Positions 20,760 through 33,455 of a stretch of 64,000 nt of DNA are shown here, in pieces; the first letter of the stretch is position 1, and every line of letters begins with the position of its first letter. Location of the stretch: assembly GCA_013054445.1 (NCBI GenBank), contig JAAMPI010000067.1:1-64000 (forward strand), read 5' to 3'. A program made the translations under genes and the position numbers. Under the pieces are notes generated by a model. The model ran no database searches, was not told where the DNA came from, and saw only the letters and a list, made by a program, of their open reading frames with translations. This DNA is from Cudoniella acicularis. Its lineage: Eukaryota > Ascomycota > Leotiomycetes > Helotiales > Helotiaceae.

Positions 20760-22617
20760 ATGTCTCTTGAACGCGACCGCGACGACTCCGATGAGCATAC
20801 CCAGGTCACAGAGACTTGCCCCACTTGCAGTTCAATTTTTACATCTCTTGCAAATCTAGTAGCTTTGCATTCTGAACAGGGCTTCAAACACAAGACATTC
20901 GGCGAACTTGAAAAGGAAGGAGCGAAGGGAATTGATGGATGTCCTGGTTGTGTAATGCTCTTCCGAAACTTCTACTGGGATTAGAACTCTTGAGAGACAA
21001 TTCCCAGTCCCTCCTTATACCTCAAACTGAGGTTTGACGGGCAGAAGCGCGCCAAAGCCTATAAAAGAGAAAAATATCCATTCCATATTTTGAATGCGGA
21101 AAGGGTTCACATTCATGGGTCCGAGCGTTACATATATCCCCTTCAGGCTTTTAAACCACAAAGTAAGCATGGATAGCCAAATTTGTGACAAATCTGACAG
21201 TAGCTTAGATGAACTTTTTAGTCCTCTGAGTTGTCCCACTCTGGGTTACGATATGTGCAGCGACTTGGTCATGCAGCAGGCCAAAAAATTTTTGAATGAG
21301 TGCGAAATTAAGTGCGTCAATTGCTCTAGAAAATTTATTTACGAGCTTCCAGCTAGAGTGATTGATGTCGGAGTTGAAGTGGGAGATAATCCTCCTAAAC
21401 TCCATGTAAGCGACGCAAATGAACGTGCAGAGTATCTTGCGCTTAGCTATTGTTAGGGAAGACCTTAGGAATACACGACTACTACTGCTACAATTCACGA
21501 GAGGATAAATGGAATCGCCATAACGGAGCTGCCCCAAACCATCAAAGACGCGATTCGAGTAACTCGCAAGCTAGGCTTCCGATACCTCTGGATTGATGCC
21601 CTATGTATTCTTCAAGACAATTCCGCCGATAAGCATATCCAAATACACTAGATGGACAAGATATACAAACATGCCACTTTGACACTCGCAGTAAGCAATT
21701 CCGATAACGTACATAAAGGATTCTTGAACGCCCAGCTATTGGATGAGGGTTGTATCTTGCCGATTCGTCTTCCCGACGGCTCATCGGGGAGAATTGGGCT
21801 TCTAGCGCGATACGACACAATCTACCTTACTAGCCCTAGAAGCCCGTTATCTCAACGTGCCTAGACTTTTCAGGAGTATCTTCTGTCGCAAAGGCTTCTG
21901 ATGTTCGACCAAGGAGAAGTGAGATGGCAATGCCAATCAGAGAACATGAGACCATTGATAGAAAATCATATTCGTACCACTGAAACGTTAGATCGTCTCC
22001 CTTCCGATATATTCAGTAACAGTAGCGAACCAAGCGAAACAATCTCAACCACGAGAAGCAAATACCAGCAAGCTTCAACCTGGGTAAAACGTCTATCTTC
22101 CGATTTGTTCAAAAGCGATATAGCTTCAAACGGTAGAAGCGAGTCTCAGCAAGCCCAGTTCTGGAGAAGTGTAATGGTAGATTATAGTCACCGTACTTGC
22201 ACGCTAGAGGAGGATCGAATGTTAGCATTAGCCGGTATTGTTAGAGAGTTCGTAGTGTTCTGGTCGGATGACTATCTTGCTGGCATGTGGAGAAGATGCT
22301 TCGTCGAACATCTTTGTTGGCATGGCTTGCTTGATGGTCCTGAAGAGAGGGCAATAAAACCAAAAGACATTCCGAATTGGTATTGGTTATCACATTACGG
22401 TCTGGTTACGATTATATTTTCCATCACACCAGAGGCGATTCTCGTCCATTGGAGGATCGAATTAGTTGATGCAAATAACATGTTTGGGTGTGTATCGGGA
22501 GGGACAGCAGGACTTTCCGCATCAATTATTCATTTTTCGGCCTTGAAGGAGATATATCTCGGTTACATGGATGACGGCTTGCATGATTTAAATCATGCAG
22601 AATTTTGGTGTTTTTGA
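20760..22617 (+). pseudogene. HET-domain protein of the TETCPTC...CWG type, inactivated by TAG stops
   Basis: The N-terminal part has a Cys-rich start (TCPTCSSIFTSLANLVALHS, GCPGCVMLFRNF). The HET blocks follow: YLALSYC-stop-[49 protein letters not shown], and TFQEYLLSQRLLMF. Stops in the main frame are TAG at 21454-21456, 21466-21468, 21649-21651 and 21862-21864. Two of these are at Trp positions of the family and two fit Gln. Further stops, TAG at 20982 and TGA at 20991, break the N-terminal part. A probable intron lies near 21160-21220. From 21901 to 22617 the frame is clean. All four main stops are CAG or TGG changed to TAG, the context expected for repeat-induced point mutation. Not a functional incompatibility gene as it stands. 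Confidence 0.88.
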
Positions 22618-23231
22618 CTTGGGAAGTGTTTCGACGAAATTGTGGCATTGGTCTTGATTCGGGTAGGCGGTGGTGTATTCAAAAGGGTGGCTTTGACCAC
22701 GTTCAAAAAGAATGCTGAAATTTAATGGGCCGCTGCTAAGCAAAAATGCATTTCAAAAGTCTGAATTTGATTCAAATTTAGTAAGATGAGAGGTTTCTTT
22801 TGTGAAAGGGTTATTAAGACTCTAGGGTAGAGTGCGATTAACAACAAGCTGGGTAGACTCAGGTGTGTGTGCATCCCATTCTAAATCTACACCTTTTAAA
22901 GAATTTCCGACTTAAAATTTCAACTCCTTTCCCCTTCACGTCATCTCAATTTTCTTAGAGTATGCCGACTTCCGAAAATTCAATATCAAACAAATGCTAG
23001 ACTATCCGGATCTAGGAGATTATTCATTGCGGAAACACGATGCACGTCTTACGCAGGTACAATGCGGGCATCACTTTACCCCTCCTTTCAAGCGCGCTAC
23101 GGAAAACGATATCCTTCTCGGCCACGGAATATATCTCGTTCACGTGATGATTTAAGCATGAAAGGCTCAAGTGAACTTCTTACTTTGTTTCTCAAACGCT
23201 CCCTTTATGTTTTATTTTCGTTCGTTTCAAC
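22618..23231. other. Intergenic, upstream of the SDR gene
   Basis: AT-rich, with no gene recognised. The 60 bases before the SDR start contain pyrimidine-rich leader sequence. Confidence 0.45.
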
Positions 23232-24171
23232 ATGGCATCACAATTACCCCTCTCAGGTAAAGTAATTGCCATCACTGGCGCCGCATCAGGAATCGGCCTC
23301 GCGACTGCACACCTACTTGCCTCTCGAGGAGCCACGCTCTCCCTCGCCGATCTCCAAGAATCAGCTCTCTCCATCGCAGCCTCCTCCATAACCTCCCAAT
23401 ACCAAGTCCCAATTCACACATTCGTACTCGACGTACGATCCGCCTCGGCAGTCGATTCTTGGATCTCCGCCATCATCGAAAAATTCTCACGTTTAGATGG
23501 CGCTGCAAATTTGGCTGGTGTAATAGGGAAGAGTATTGGTATTGGGGGAATTGCAGATGTGGATGAGGAAGAGTGGAATTTTATTATTGGGGTTAATTTG
23601 ACGGGGGTTATGCATTGCTTGAGAGCGCAGATGAAGGTCATTTCTGACGGAGGAAGTATTGTCAATGCCGCGAGCATTGCGGGGTTGATGGGGAGGGCGA
23701 ATAATGGAGCCTATGCTGCGAGTAAGCATGGGGTTATTGGTAACTAACCTCTTGCTTTGTCCCTTCCCTCCAACTCTCCATTCTAAGTGGTCGAAAGGAA
23801 GTTTCGTCCTTTCGGGCCCTCTCCTCCCCCCTCGAAAAAAGATAGTACTAATTTGTTGCAGGTTTGACGAGAAGTGCGGCGAAGGAGATTGGTGTGAAGG
23901 GCGTGAGGGTTAATTCGATTGCTCCGTAGGTTTTATTCTCTTGCTAGGAAGAAGCTGCTAAGGAAAAATCAGGGGAAGAATCGATACGCCCATGAGTATG
24001 ACTGCTAGGAGCACGGACACTGTTGCAATCAAGAAGGAAGCAACAGATATTGCCTTGAGAAGATCAGGTAAAGCCGACGAAGTCGCAAGCTTAATTGCAT
24101 TCCTGCTTGGAGAGGAGTCGAAATATATCACAGGAGGGACACACAGTATAGATGGAGGCTGGTTCTGCTAA
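23232..24171 (+). CDS. Short-chain dehydrogenase/reductase (classical SDR)
   Basis: Exons 23232-23739, 23862-23925 and 23973-24171 join to 256 residues. The N-terminal TGAASGIG loop binds NAD(P)(H). NLAGVIGKS occupies the usual NNAG site. The active-site Ser lies in IVNAASIAGLMG and the YxxxK pair in AYAASKHGVIG. The end, GGTHSIDGGWFC, is typical of the family. Asp in SLADLQE after beta-2 suggests a preference for NAD(H), by family rule only. The gene is convergent with the AhpD-like gene, 74 bases apart. Substrate unknown. Confidence 0.93.
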
Positions 24172-24245
24172 TAATAGACGTAGAATTTCTGTTGTTCAAA
24201 TTTCCAGCGGGATTTCAAACTTCTCTACAAAGACCACCAGTTTCG

Positions 24246-25133
24246 CTATCCCTCCCTCGAAATCAATCTCTCCTTTCCAACCACGTCCTCGATCTTCGGC
24301 AATTTCTTCTTCAACCCCACTCTACAAACATCCACCACACCCCTCGCAATACCAAACGCGGTTTCAACCTCCCCCACACTCCCCCCATTATTGACAAGTC
24401 CTCTCATATGCCACCCCACTTCCGCCGGGCAGTCCATCGGCACCAAGCTCGCAATATTAATCATGCTCGTCTCAATCTTACCCAAAATGCTAACTTCCGC
24501 TTGATACATCCCATAAACATCATTCACAATTAAATTCTTGAGATCGGGCCAATATTCTTCCATTGTTTGGAGGAAGGTATCCAAGTCGCCGGAGCCGAAG
24601 ACTACACGCATGTAGACTTCTCCTCTTTGAGAGACAGAAGAGAAAGAAGGTGTTTGCGAATACGAGCGGAGGGTGGTGTTGTCGTTTAAATGTGGCGATG
24701 GGAGAGCGTGGATGAGAGGGAAGAAAGCGTTGAGGAGGCGGGGAACACCGAAAATGAAAGAGGAAGTTATGAGTGACTCTACTATACATCAGAATTGTGT
24801 TCTTCTTGAATCCATCCAACATTGCAGAGGGTTTACCTTTGATTCTTCTCAGAATGAGACGTCTTGCCTCGTCGTCTGAAGAATGCTGTGCGATAGCCGC
24901 TTTATAGACCTCTGCGACCAGAGGCCCTTGTCCTGATGCCGCGAACCCACATGCCTGTCTCTCACTTAAAATTTCGAAAGGTTATCAGAACGAAAATAAC
25001 TTACTGCGATGATGTACCAGCTTGATGAGGGTTTCTGATTTTCTGGCTTTGAAGCCAATTCCTGGATGAACTTGATGGAATCTTGCTCGATTTGAGCTGC
25101 AAATTCTGGATTGAGATCTTTTCCCGGGGCCAT
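24246..25133 (-). CDS. AhpD-like / carboxymuconolactone decarboxylase-like fungal protein
   Basis: Exons 25133-25005, 24954-24837 and 24778-24246 join to 259 residues. The start (MAPGKDLNPEF) is one of two in-frame ATGs and suits an exon-leading position. The protein is mostly helical. SSSWYIIAACGFAASGQGPL, SDDEARRLILRRIKESL and FGVPRLLNAFFPL resemble fungal proteins assigned to the AhpD-like alpha-helical fold, but I do not see a CxxC redox motif. The catalytic role is therefore doubtful. The remainder, with SILGKIETSMINIASLVPMD and EVGWHMRGLVNNG, is conserved-looking but of unknown function. Confidence is high for the gene model and moderate for the family. Confidence 0.78.
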
Positions 25134-25644
25134 TTTAATAATCAAAAAACGAATCAGGAAAATCTGCATAGTTGCGAATTAATAACCAACACAAGATGAA
25201 AGGAGGTTCAATTTATATGTTCATGCAGGATTGACAGGCCCGGACTCACTCGGCCCCAGTTTGCAGATCACTGAGCTAACTTTTTCACAACGCTCAAAAC
25301 TTACACCTTGGCAACCTTCAAGAAGGCTGTCCAGATGGCTTCGTCTTCAGTTCACCCTGGATGGGGTGTTTTCATATTTTTTTTGGAATTAATTTACAAT
25401 ACAACTGGGAGAAATATTTTCAAGTGTTGTTGTCCATGATCCTCGCCTCCGCAAATCGTTAACCGTCCCCCGCACTTGTCCCGGGGCTTAGCCTCCCCAA
25501 TTGTGGGGTACCATCCTGACGACCACCGATCCCAAATCCCATCTCAAACCTGCAAACTTACCCATTCTTCCATCCAGAAGCATCCTCAGTGACGTCAAAT
25601 TTCTACAAACCCACCCAGCAAAGATATCAACTCACTCGCCAGAA
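25134..25644. other. Divergent promoter region between the AhpD-like gene and the bZIP gene
   Basis: About 510 bases with no coding signal. The stretch 25380-25440 is AT-rich and 25460-25640 is C-rich leader sequence before the bZIP ATG. Confidence 0.45.
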
Positions 25645-26949
25645 ATGTCCACCACCTCTGCCTCCTCCACCGCCTCGCCCCCTCCAATCCAACAACAACC
25701 ATACACACTGACCCCCCAAGAACTCGCCTGCAAAAGAGCCACGAGACCGCAAATCCCAACGGGCTATGCGCGATCGCACAAANGCAACCCTACACACTCT
25801 CTCCGCCCACATCACGCACTTAAACCAGACCCTCGCCACCACTACTGCCTCGCTCGAATCCGAAATCGCCTCTCTGAAAGAAGAAAATCGACGATTGAGA
25901 GCGCAAGTTGAAGAAAGTCGTTTTGTTGGAAGTGAGCTTTGTTTAGAGAATTTTCGATTCCCGGAATGTGTCGGCGGTGCTCTGTCTTGCTTGCCTATTC
26001 CCAGACCGCTTTCATTTCCTGCGCCCCACTACAGGGAATAGTGGGATGGGAAGGGGAGGGGAAGTAGGGGGAGGGGAGAAAGGGATTGTGGTCAAGGAGG
26101 TTTTCGAGGCGATTCCCATGACCTGTCCGTCCACTTGTCTTTCCGATCGAATATTACAGAATTATATCGATGCGCGGCGAGCTGGTATTAGTGATTTTTC
26201 GAACCAGACAACTGGGGAGGGGGAACAACATCCTGCATGGCTACCGGATATCAACGCGTTGTTAACGCCTAATAAGCCCAAGCCGAGTGTGGATGAGAGG
26301 AGTGTGAGCACGGTTGTTAGTGATATTTTGTTGAGTTATCATGAGATTAATACGCTGCCGAGGAAGGTGGCTGTGCTTTATATTATGTATAAGTTGTTGA
26401 ATGTGAGTCTTTCTCTGCTGATGCCTGTGCTACGTAGTGGAATGAAGGCAAGAAGTACTGATGAGGAGAATAGTGGTTGATATATAGGACGCAATCGACG
26501 TACGATCAAATGCCAGGCTGGTTGAGACCGGTGGCTTCACAAATTAATACTCCGCATCCAGCTTGGATAGACAGGATACCTTGGTATTTTCCTCCCTCCC
26601 TCCTCTCAACGAACACATGAACACTGATGCACCAAATAGGCCTAATGCTCGAACATACCTTATCACTCATCCCCATATCACATTCGACGATTTCGCTATG
26701 GTTTACAGCTCATCGTTTGATGTATCGTGGCCTTACAATCCATCACATATTATTGGATCAACCAATTGTACCCACGCAAGCGGTGATGAGGATTTCTCAG
26801 ATGGGAATGATGGCATCAGTTTAAATCCTGTGTACGAGCAGCATTTAAGACAGTTGAAAAATTGGACGGTTGGAGAAAAGTTCAGAAGGAAGTTTCCGGA
26901 GTTGAGTGGTATTATTGATCAGGATAGTATATTAGATTTCTGGCCTTGA
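25645..26949 (+). CDS. bZIP-like transcription factor with DUF3425 domain, frameshift in the basic region
   Basis: The start at 25645 (MSTTSASSTASPPP) leads to ELACKRA, the beginning of a basic region. It then changes frame within about 25744-25750 and continues DRKSQRAMRDRT, then a coiled stretch LSAHITHLNQTL and IASLKEENRRLRAQVEES. This is a fungal bZIP followed by DUF3425: CLSDRILQNYIDARR, YDQMPGWLRPVASQIN, HPAWIDRIPW, and VYSSSFDVSWPYN. Introns are 25932-26034, about 26403-26487 (or with an earlier donor at 26387; phases do not join cleanly at 26403) and 26583-26639. The frameshift lies close to an ambiguous base (N at 25783), so base-calling error is a serious possibility. Proteins of this type are nuclear regulators of unknown targets. 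Confidence 0.8.
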
Positions 26950-27475
26950 TAGTTGTCACACCCGAATCAATAAATCTTCGTGAAAACATGATGCGAATTG
27001 AGATAGCCAAGGTTTGATCCCTTGCGTGTAGGTTGACATTTAGACGAGATCGTGAAGTCAACACTTCAAAACAATTAAATGACCACCAGTAAATATTCCA
27101 AACGAATAGGGAATACTGCTGGAAAACCTTTCTGTGAATCGAAATTTGTAACATTTCTACGCTAGCTTAGGTTGAAAGGGTTAAACTTGTGAAGTGTCTT
27201 TTTCGTTGTCTCACGTGATGGACGAATCCATGGTGCTAGGAATACGCATTTTATAATCAGACGAAACTTAGCTAGTAACTCTCCAATAAATAACTAAAGT
27301 TATCCAGACTGTTAACGGCTGTTCTAACAATAATCTATCGTACTAGAATAGAGAGCCTGTATTTCGAACCAATGTAGAAATTAATGGACCTTATTTCGCA
27401 TTCACAGAGCCTGAGATGCCTCCAAATTTTACGAGTTTAATTCATTCATGAAATTTTAAATATATCCAGGATTAA
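26950..27475. other. AT-rich intergenic between convergent bZIP and P450 genes
   Basis: No coding signal. AT-rich toward the P450 end, as expected for 3' untranslated regions. Confidence 0.45.
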
Positions 27476-29324
27476 TTAGTTAATACTAACACTCTCCAGC
27501 CCTTTCTCAAACCCCTTTCGTACAGAAAATTGTATGTACGGCCCATCATGTGAGCTCGTGAGATGATCCTGGAGCTGGAACTCGTCGACCCGATTTCTCC
27601 CATTTTTATCATCGCTGCTACCTGCTCCCACAAGACCCAAAGGCCCATCGGCACGACGGAAGTCCATATACCATATGGCCCTGCCCAAAGTATTACAAAG
27701 TTCCATATAAGCCATTGTTTTCCCCGCACAACCTCTCGGACCTAGAGAAAACGGATTGAATGCTAGTCGAGCAAGCTCAATTATTTCTTTCGGGGTATCT
27801 TCCGCGATCCATCTCTCGGGTTTATATTTGTATGAATCCGGGAAATATTTCTCGTTATGATGAACGGCGTATACAGAACATCCTACATCACAACCAGCAG
27901 GGATATATGCATCATCGACAACAACGCCGCCTTCGCAGACTTCCCGCCACAATGTGCCACCAGCGGGAGGAGACATTCTGAGTGCTTCGTCGATGCATGC
28001 TCGGAGATAATGACAGGACGCTAATTTAGGACCAGTTCGAATTTCAGAAGCGGATGAGAATGTATTCCTGACTTCCGAAGCAAGTTTATCGTAGCAAACA
28101 GGGTTCATCGAGAGATAAAAGAAAGCTGCCGAGAGAGCAGTCGAAGATGTATCGGCCCCTAAAAAGAACACCAAATCAGCAAAAGAGTTCTAAAAAAAAA
28201 TAATTGAAAGGGCTCAATATTTAAAACCGACTTACCCGCAACGAGAAGAAATCGACTCTCAGACCAAAGTTCCTTATGTGTGAAGCCTCTTCCAGTCTCT
28301 TCATCTTTTGCATCAATGATGAAAGAAAAGAGATCATTCTTAGAATCCCGAGCCTCTTTCAACCGCCACTCCACCAAATCGGTCATCAACGACAAATACC
28401 GTTCTCGCATCCATGCACTTTTGGGGTACAGTAATTTTTCCAGTTTGTATTTCGCCAGTCCGGGATATTGCCCGTAGACGCCTGATCTATGGCTTGTTGC
28501 TTCGACCGCATCGAGAAGAAAGTGGTTATCTGGTTTGCTTTGCATTTCGAATGATTGTCCGAATCCATACTCGCCCATTACGTCGTAGCCAAGATGTTTG
28601 CAGCTTTGAGTCATATTGACGGGTATTGACCAATTGCCTTCGCTTTGGTTGTCGGTTGATGCTGTAGCGAGCTTCTTTACGAAGATGTCGATTTTATCGA
28701 GCATGGTTGGTTCAAAAGCTCGCATGCACTGGTCTGAAAGCCCTTGTCCTATAACCTTCCTCTTGTGCTTGTGAAGTGATTTGTCAACAGCCGTGTGTAT
28801 GTTGTAAACGCCTGGCGAAGGAACCATGGACAAATACCCCTTGGACTTCTGAACGTTTTTGGAGTGGTAGACATCTTTTCATCCAGTTTAAATTAGAAAA
28901 AGCTTCTAGCAGGAATATTTCGGTTGGTGATTTACCTTGTAAGCCTTCTACGGAATTGAGAACAACCTTGTTGGGACCTTGTCTTACGATAGATCCTACA
29001 GTCTATGTCAGTGGCCTTCAATTTAGAAGATTATAAAATACAAACCCCATTTCTGATGTCCCTGCCAGGTCTTGATGTGGAGTTGCCCTCTGGCGCTATG
29101 GTACGCCCCGTACCAATCAGTGAATTTGGCAGTCCACGGTCCTGGGTATTTGGCCAATGGATGCCATGTGACTCGGTATATACTGACGATTACAAACTGG
29201 AATTGTCAGTCAATCTTAGCTGGCCTGAAAGAAGTTTAAAATTGCTTACTTTGAGAACAATAAATGCCAACGCAAAGGGGATTACATATTTGAGATATGG
29301 GAGTAATTGCTGAGATTGAAACAT
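27476..29324 (-). CDS. Cytochrome P450 monooxygenase
   Basis: Exons 29324-29250, 29196-29046, 28995-28936, 28874-28236 and 28158-27476 join in phase to 535 residues. The N-terminus (MFQSQQLLPYLKYVIPFALA) is a membrane anchor. It is followed by RVTWHPLAKYPGPWTAKFTD, the proline-rich hinge. Exon 4/5 gives the I-helix oxygen-binding AGADTSS (about residue 308). EALR is the K-helix ExxR, YKPERW the PERF-like motif, and FNPFSLGPRGCAG the haem loop with its Cys near residue 450. All catalytic elements are present, so the enzyme is probably active in the endoplasmic reticulum membrane. The substrate and CYP family cannot be assigned from the sequence alone. Confidence 0.95.
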
Positions 29325-31377
29325 GATATGGACTTAAGTACAGGCAGATGGGAGAATCAACTGTGGGTTCTAGCCACTTCAGTGGGTGTTGGTGAAAATC
29401 GAGAACTAAGTCCTGCTCCTGCTGTATTTGGTTTCGAAAAATAACTTCAAGAACTTGGTAGAGCAAAATACTTCTGCCCAATTCAAAAACATCAACGCGT
29501 GCACAATCCGAGTGTTAACGAGATAGGTTGTACAATATGACTGAAACTTACTACATCCAGGGGGGATTTCAGGCTGAATCTTGAATAGATATGCATGTAT
29601 TTTGTGTCCGAGACTGCCGAGGAGCCAAATAAGCCCATCGAAATAAAAAGAAAACCACACCAGAATAGCATCATAGCAGATTCCTAGTTTGTACAACTGC
29701 TGTCGTCACAAGTACAAAAGCGGAACAAACATGCACCATTCAATATTTTCCCAACAACATCATGCCGGTTAAAGTACCTCGTAAAGTATGACCAAACGAA
29801 CCCCTGCTGAGAGCTGACACGCGTGAACTAGGGTTGGTTGGAGCAGGCTGCAGTCCAGCTCCAACAAACCGACAACCAACTTATCAACCAGTGCTTTCAA
29901 GTACCATTTGATCCTGAAGGATTCATGCACGGGTCACATAACGCTCACCGAGTTGCCCCCTCCTCCCCAGACTTTCCGGCAAATGTCTAAGCTTATTACG
30001 CCTTTCCGGTAATCACAACACGAGATAACCAACCATGACCAATCGTCACCCACCATACTTACTTACGAACCCAAAAGGTCAGCTCAAGGGAAATAAGGTG
30101 CAACCCATGTGTTAAACGCGTTGCGGATAATTCTCATCTGAAAGATTAAGAAAGTGTGGAGAGCTGATCGAGATCGGAAGGTTGTATTCTTGTGCTTCAC
30201 ACTTGCAGCAGTGTGCCAGACCACTGACGACTGGCTTCGCTCTATGCTTATCCATGACGCAAGCATCTCGCAGAGCAGGGTTCAATTTCGGAGATGTTCT
30301 CCAGGAATTGTGTAGCCATGTTCCTTGAGATAATATTCAATATACCTTAAATTCTATGAGTTTATAATAATTATATAATTTATATTTCAATACTCCGTAT
30401 GTTTTTTTTATTGTAACTATAAATGTCGCCCTCTCAAGCTCGAGCTATCTCCAAGTGTCGTTATTGGTTTAGAGAAGGCAAATCAGCTGAAAATAATATA
30501 CCTAAGGAGTAAAGATAATTTATATATTTCGTCTTTATTGTTATAGTGTATTTAAGTATAACCATGTCATTTACGACCTATATTTATAGAATCATACGAC
30601 TTTTACTTCCCTGTGTCCGTCTCGTTCATCAAAGGGATTCGCGCTTTCCCCACCATGAATCAGGATTCACATGTGACATTTGGCTGCATGTTTATTCTCC
30701 TGCATATAAGGCATCTCATATGTAGGTGGAAATGTGGCTGCCAATGTAGCATCCTCCTGCAAATGGATCGTCCTCCGTGATTAGTCCCCCCGTACAGATG
30801 TAATTCCCCTTACCTACGCAGCCTCTCTTTACAAGTCTAGCTTTTTCTCCTGGGGCCTCCTGGGGCCTCCTGATGCCTTGCATCTTACGGCTATAATTGG
30901 AATTATAAGCATTTAGTCGGTCCCTTGCTAGCTTGTGGGTATGAACTTTTTTATAGCTAAATTTTCAGGACACTTAACCGTTTTTAGGTGATATGTAAAA
31001 TACTATATGTACTTTACCAAGAGAGGGAAGAATAGGTTATTTAACTCTAAATGACCAAATCACGTAGCTAAAGTAACAAGTTATTTCATATACAGGGAAA
31101 CAAAATCGAAAGTCTCTTTCATAAGGGTGAACGATCAAATGAACTTAATGTAAAGGAAATAATGTACATGCTTATGAAGTTGCTCCAGCGATCTTGTTAA
31201 AGAGGAGTGGCTATTCGTGTTATCAGTAAGTTTTATAAGGGCTCTGCCGCTTATCAAATACTTAATCACCGTTATAACATTCAATTTGTACCGTTAATTA
31301 ACCCAAATTATTTTCCAATACAAATTATATAATTACAAAATAATCTAACTAGGGAAAAGTTTCTCGGTTTTCTAAAA
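29325..31377. other. Two-kilobase gene-poor stretch
   Basis: No gene is recognised. 30350-31370 is strongly AT-rich with many short repeats. At about 30848-30867 the ten-base unit TCCTGGGGCC occurs twice in tandem. Open frames at 29406-29696 and 30084-30266 show no family resemblance. Confidence 0.5.
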
Positions 31378-33455
31378 TTAGCTTTCAGTTTGCTTGATCC
31401 CTTCTGAAAATATCCCTTCACTCTTTTCTGAAGTGCCCTCACTAGCATCGCCTACAGGCTGATCTTCAGGTAGCACTTCTTTGGATTCAATTGTGGGAAT
31501 TGGCTCAGTATCCCCATTTGGCTGTACCAAAGCGATCTGTGGCTTCCTCCATAGCATTCCCACTGCTAAAATTTGAGCTCCGGCAAATCCAATTAAAATT
31601 TGCATTTGTACTCTGTAGCCTTCAGAGAATACGGCTAAAACCTTCAATTGTATGTCGGCAGGGAAGGTGCGGATTGCTGCGGTCGATTGCAAAAGTGTTT
31701 TGAATTGTTCCGCAGACACCACGCCTTCAAGATGCGAGGTAAGGTAATTACTCATTACGCTCGACGTGATTGCTAGGCCTATTGCTCCGCCGAAAACACG
31801 GGATTGAAGAAGGGCTCCGCTTGAAATTGCTGGGAAGAGTCAGTTAACTATTTCTTTGCCATACTTGGGAAACGTAGCAGAAGAGTTTGTATCTGCCTTA
31901 CCTATATCTCTTTTCTCCACAACACGTGGTGGTATGACCAGACATATGCCAAAGATCATACCGACACCGAAACCAGTTAAAGCTTCGTAGACATACATAG
32001 CTGCGAAAAGAGTCTCCCCTCTGATGGTGGACAAGAGTGTTACTCCAACGAGCTGCAATACCGATCCTATAAGAAGAAGGTAGATAGGAAGAATTTTGAA
32101 CTTCGCAGCAACAACATTGACAAGAACACTTCCAAGCGAGATGAGGAAGTTGTAAGGTATGAGGCGCAAGCCAGCACCGAAGGGTGAAACACCATCTACA
32201 GCTAGAAATCGCTGAGGGATATCAATGGTGACGACATTGTAAGGGATTCCGGAGAGAAGGGATAGCCTGCGGGTTGTTAGAGTCTTAAACGACCTTTTCC
32301 AATTTATGTGAAGAGTACTTACGTCAAGACACCCATCCATTCACGATTAAAAAGGAAGCGCCAAGGGAAGATTGGCTCGGGTAGTCGCGTTTCGCTCGTA
32401 ATTATACGCTCATTTACCATGAAGAGACTCCAAAGTAATGCTGAAATAACAAACAAGGAAATGGACGTTGCTGAATTCCACGCAAATTGTGTCCCGCCTT
32501 CCAGAAGAACGGTAACAAGCAATAGAGATGCTCCTAGAAGAAGAGGCACGCCGATGAGATCAATTTTTAACAGCGAATTTCGACTGAACTTTTGCTTTAA
32601 GGAGAGAGGGATATACGACGCATCCCCCTGGTGTGGAAAATTTGCCGGTATCGATGAGAGTATTAAAACGAGTATCATAACACCAGCAGGTACACTTCAA
32701 ACCGGTTAGCTCTACTTATCAGAGGATGGTTGTATACTAACTTGAGCAAGAATACCCATCGCCATGTAGATCTTTCACTAACTATCCCGCCAATAAGTGG
32801 TCCAGTCAGGCTTCCGATGGCAGTCATGGCAGACAGTAATGCTGCATAAGTTGGATATTTATTCAAAGGAACCATTTCGTACGCAATTACTAAGGACATA
32901 GCTACACATCCCGCTGCCCCAATGCCTTGAAACACACGACAGATGATGCTAGAATCTAATCAGTCGAAACATTAGAGCAGAGCAGCAAGATATATCCTCA
33001 CAGTTGGTTCATTGACTGCGCAGCCCCACAGCCACCAGAGAAGGCCGTGAAAATAATTACCGCTGCTAGGATACTTGGTTTCCTACCAAAGGCATCGCTG
33101 ACCTTTGACCAAATAATCAATGTACCTACGGGAAGAATTAGCGTGCAGTTATATATCTTCAAAAGAAGGACGGGTCCTACTGGCGTAAGTGATGAGGTAG
33201 CCTGTCAATATCCAACCCGTTTTACTGAAACCTTGAAGGTCATTGGTAATGGAGGTCAATGAGGTGCTGACCACAGTGACCTCGATGTTAACAACGAGCA
33301 TACATAGCGAGATACTGACGTCGATTTTTAGCTATTTGGTAATGGTTGAGGGGCGATTATGTAAGGGTTGCAAACCTCAAAGTCGATAACAGCAGTCTAC
33401 CGCCAGTGATGAAACGACTATTTTCCTTCGCTTCTGATCCTATGGTCTCTTCCAT
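31378..33455 (-). CDS. MFS transporter of the DHA14 drug-efflux type (TOXA-like)
   Basis: Exons bounded by introns at 33126-33180, 32949-33001, 32695-32741, 32267-32322 and 31830-31901 give a continuous 14-helix transporter. Landmarks include VNIEVTVVSTSLTSI, GWILTGYLITYA, WSKVSDAFGRKPSI, CRVFQGIGAAGCVAMSLV, GSLTGPLIGGIVSE with STWRWVFLLNVPAG, then SLLSGIPYNVVTIDIPQRF and RVFGGAIGLAITSS. The C-terminus is charged and ends GIKQTES. The first exon is uncertain. The ATG at 33455 starts a plausible acidic leader, but its donor near 33375 and the next exon (from about 33325, LKIDVSISLCMLVV) do not join in phase. The family exports fungal toxins and drugs; substrate unknown. Confidence 0.86.
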
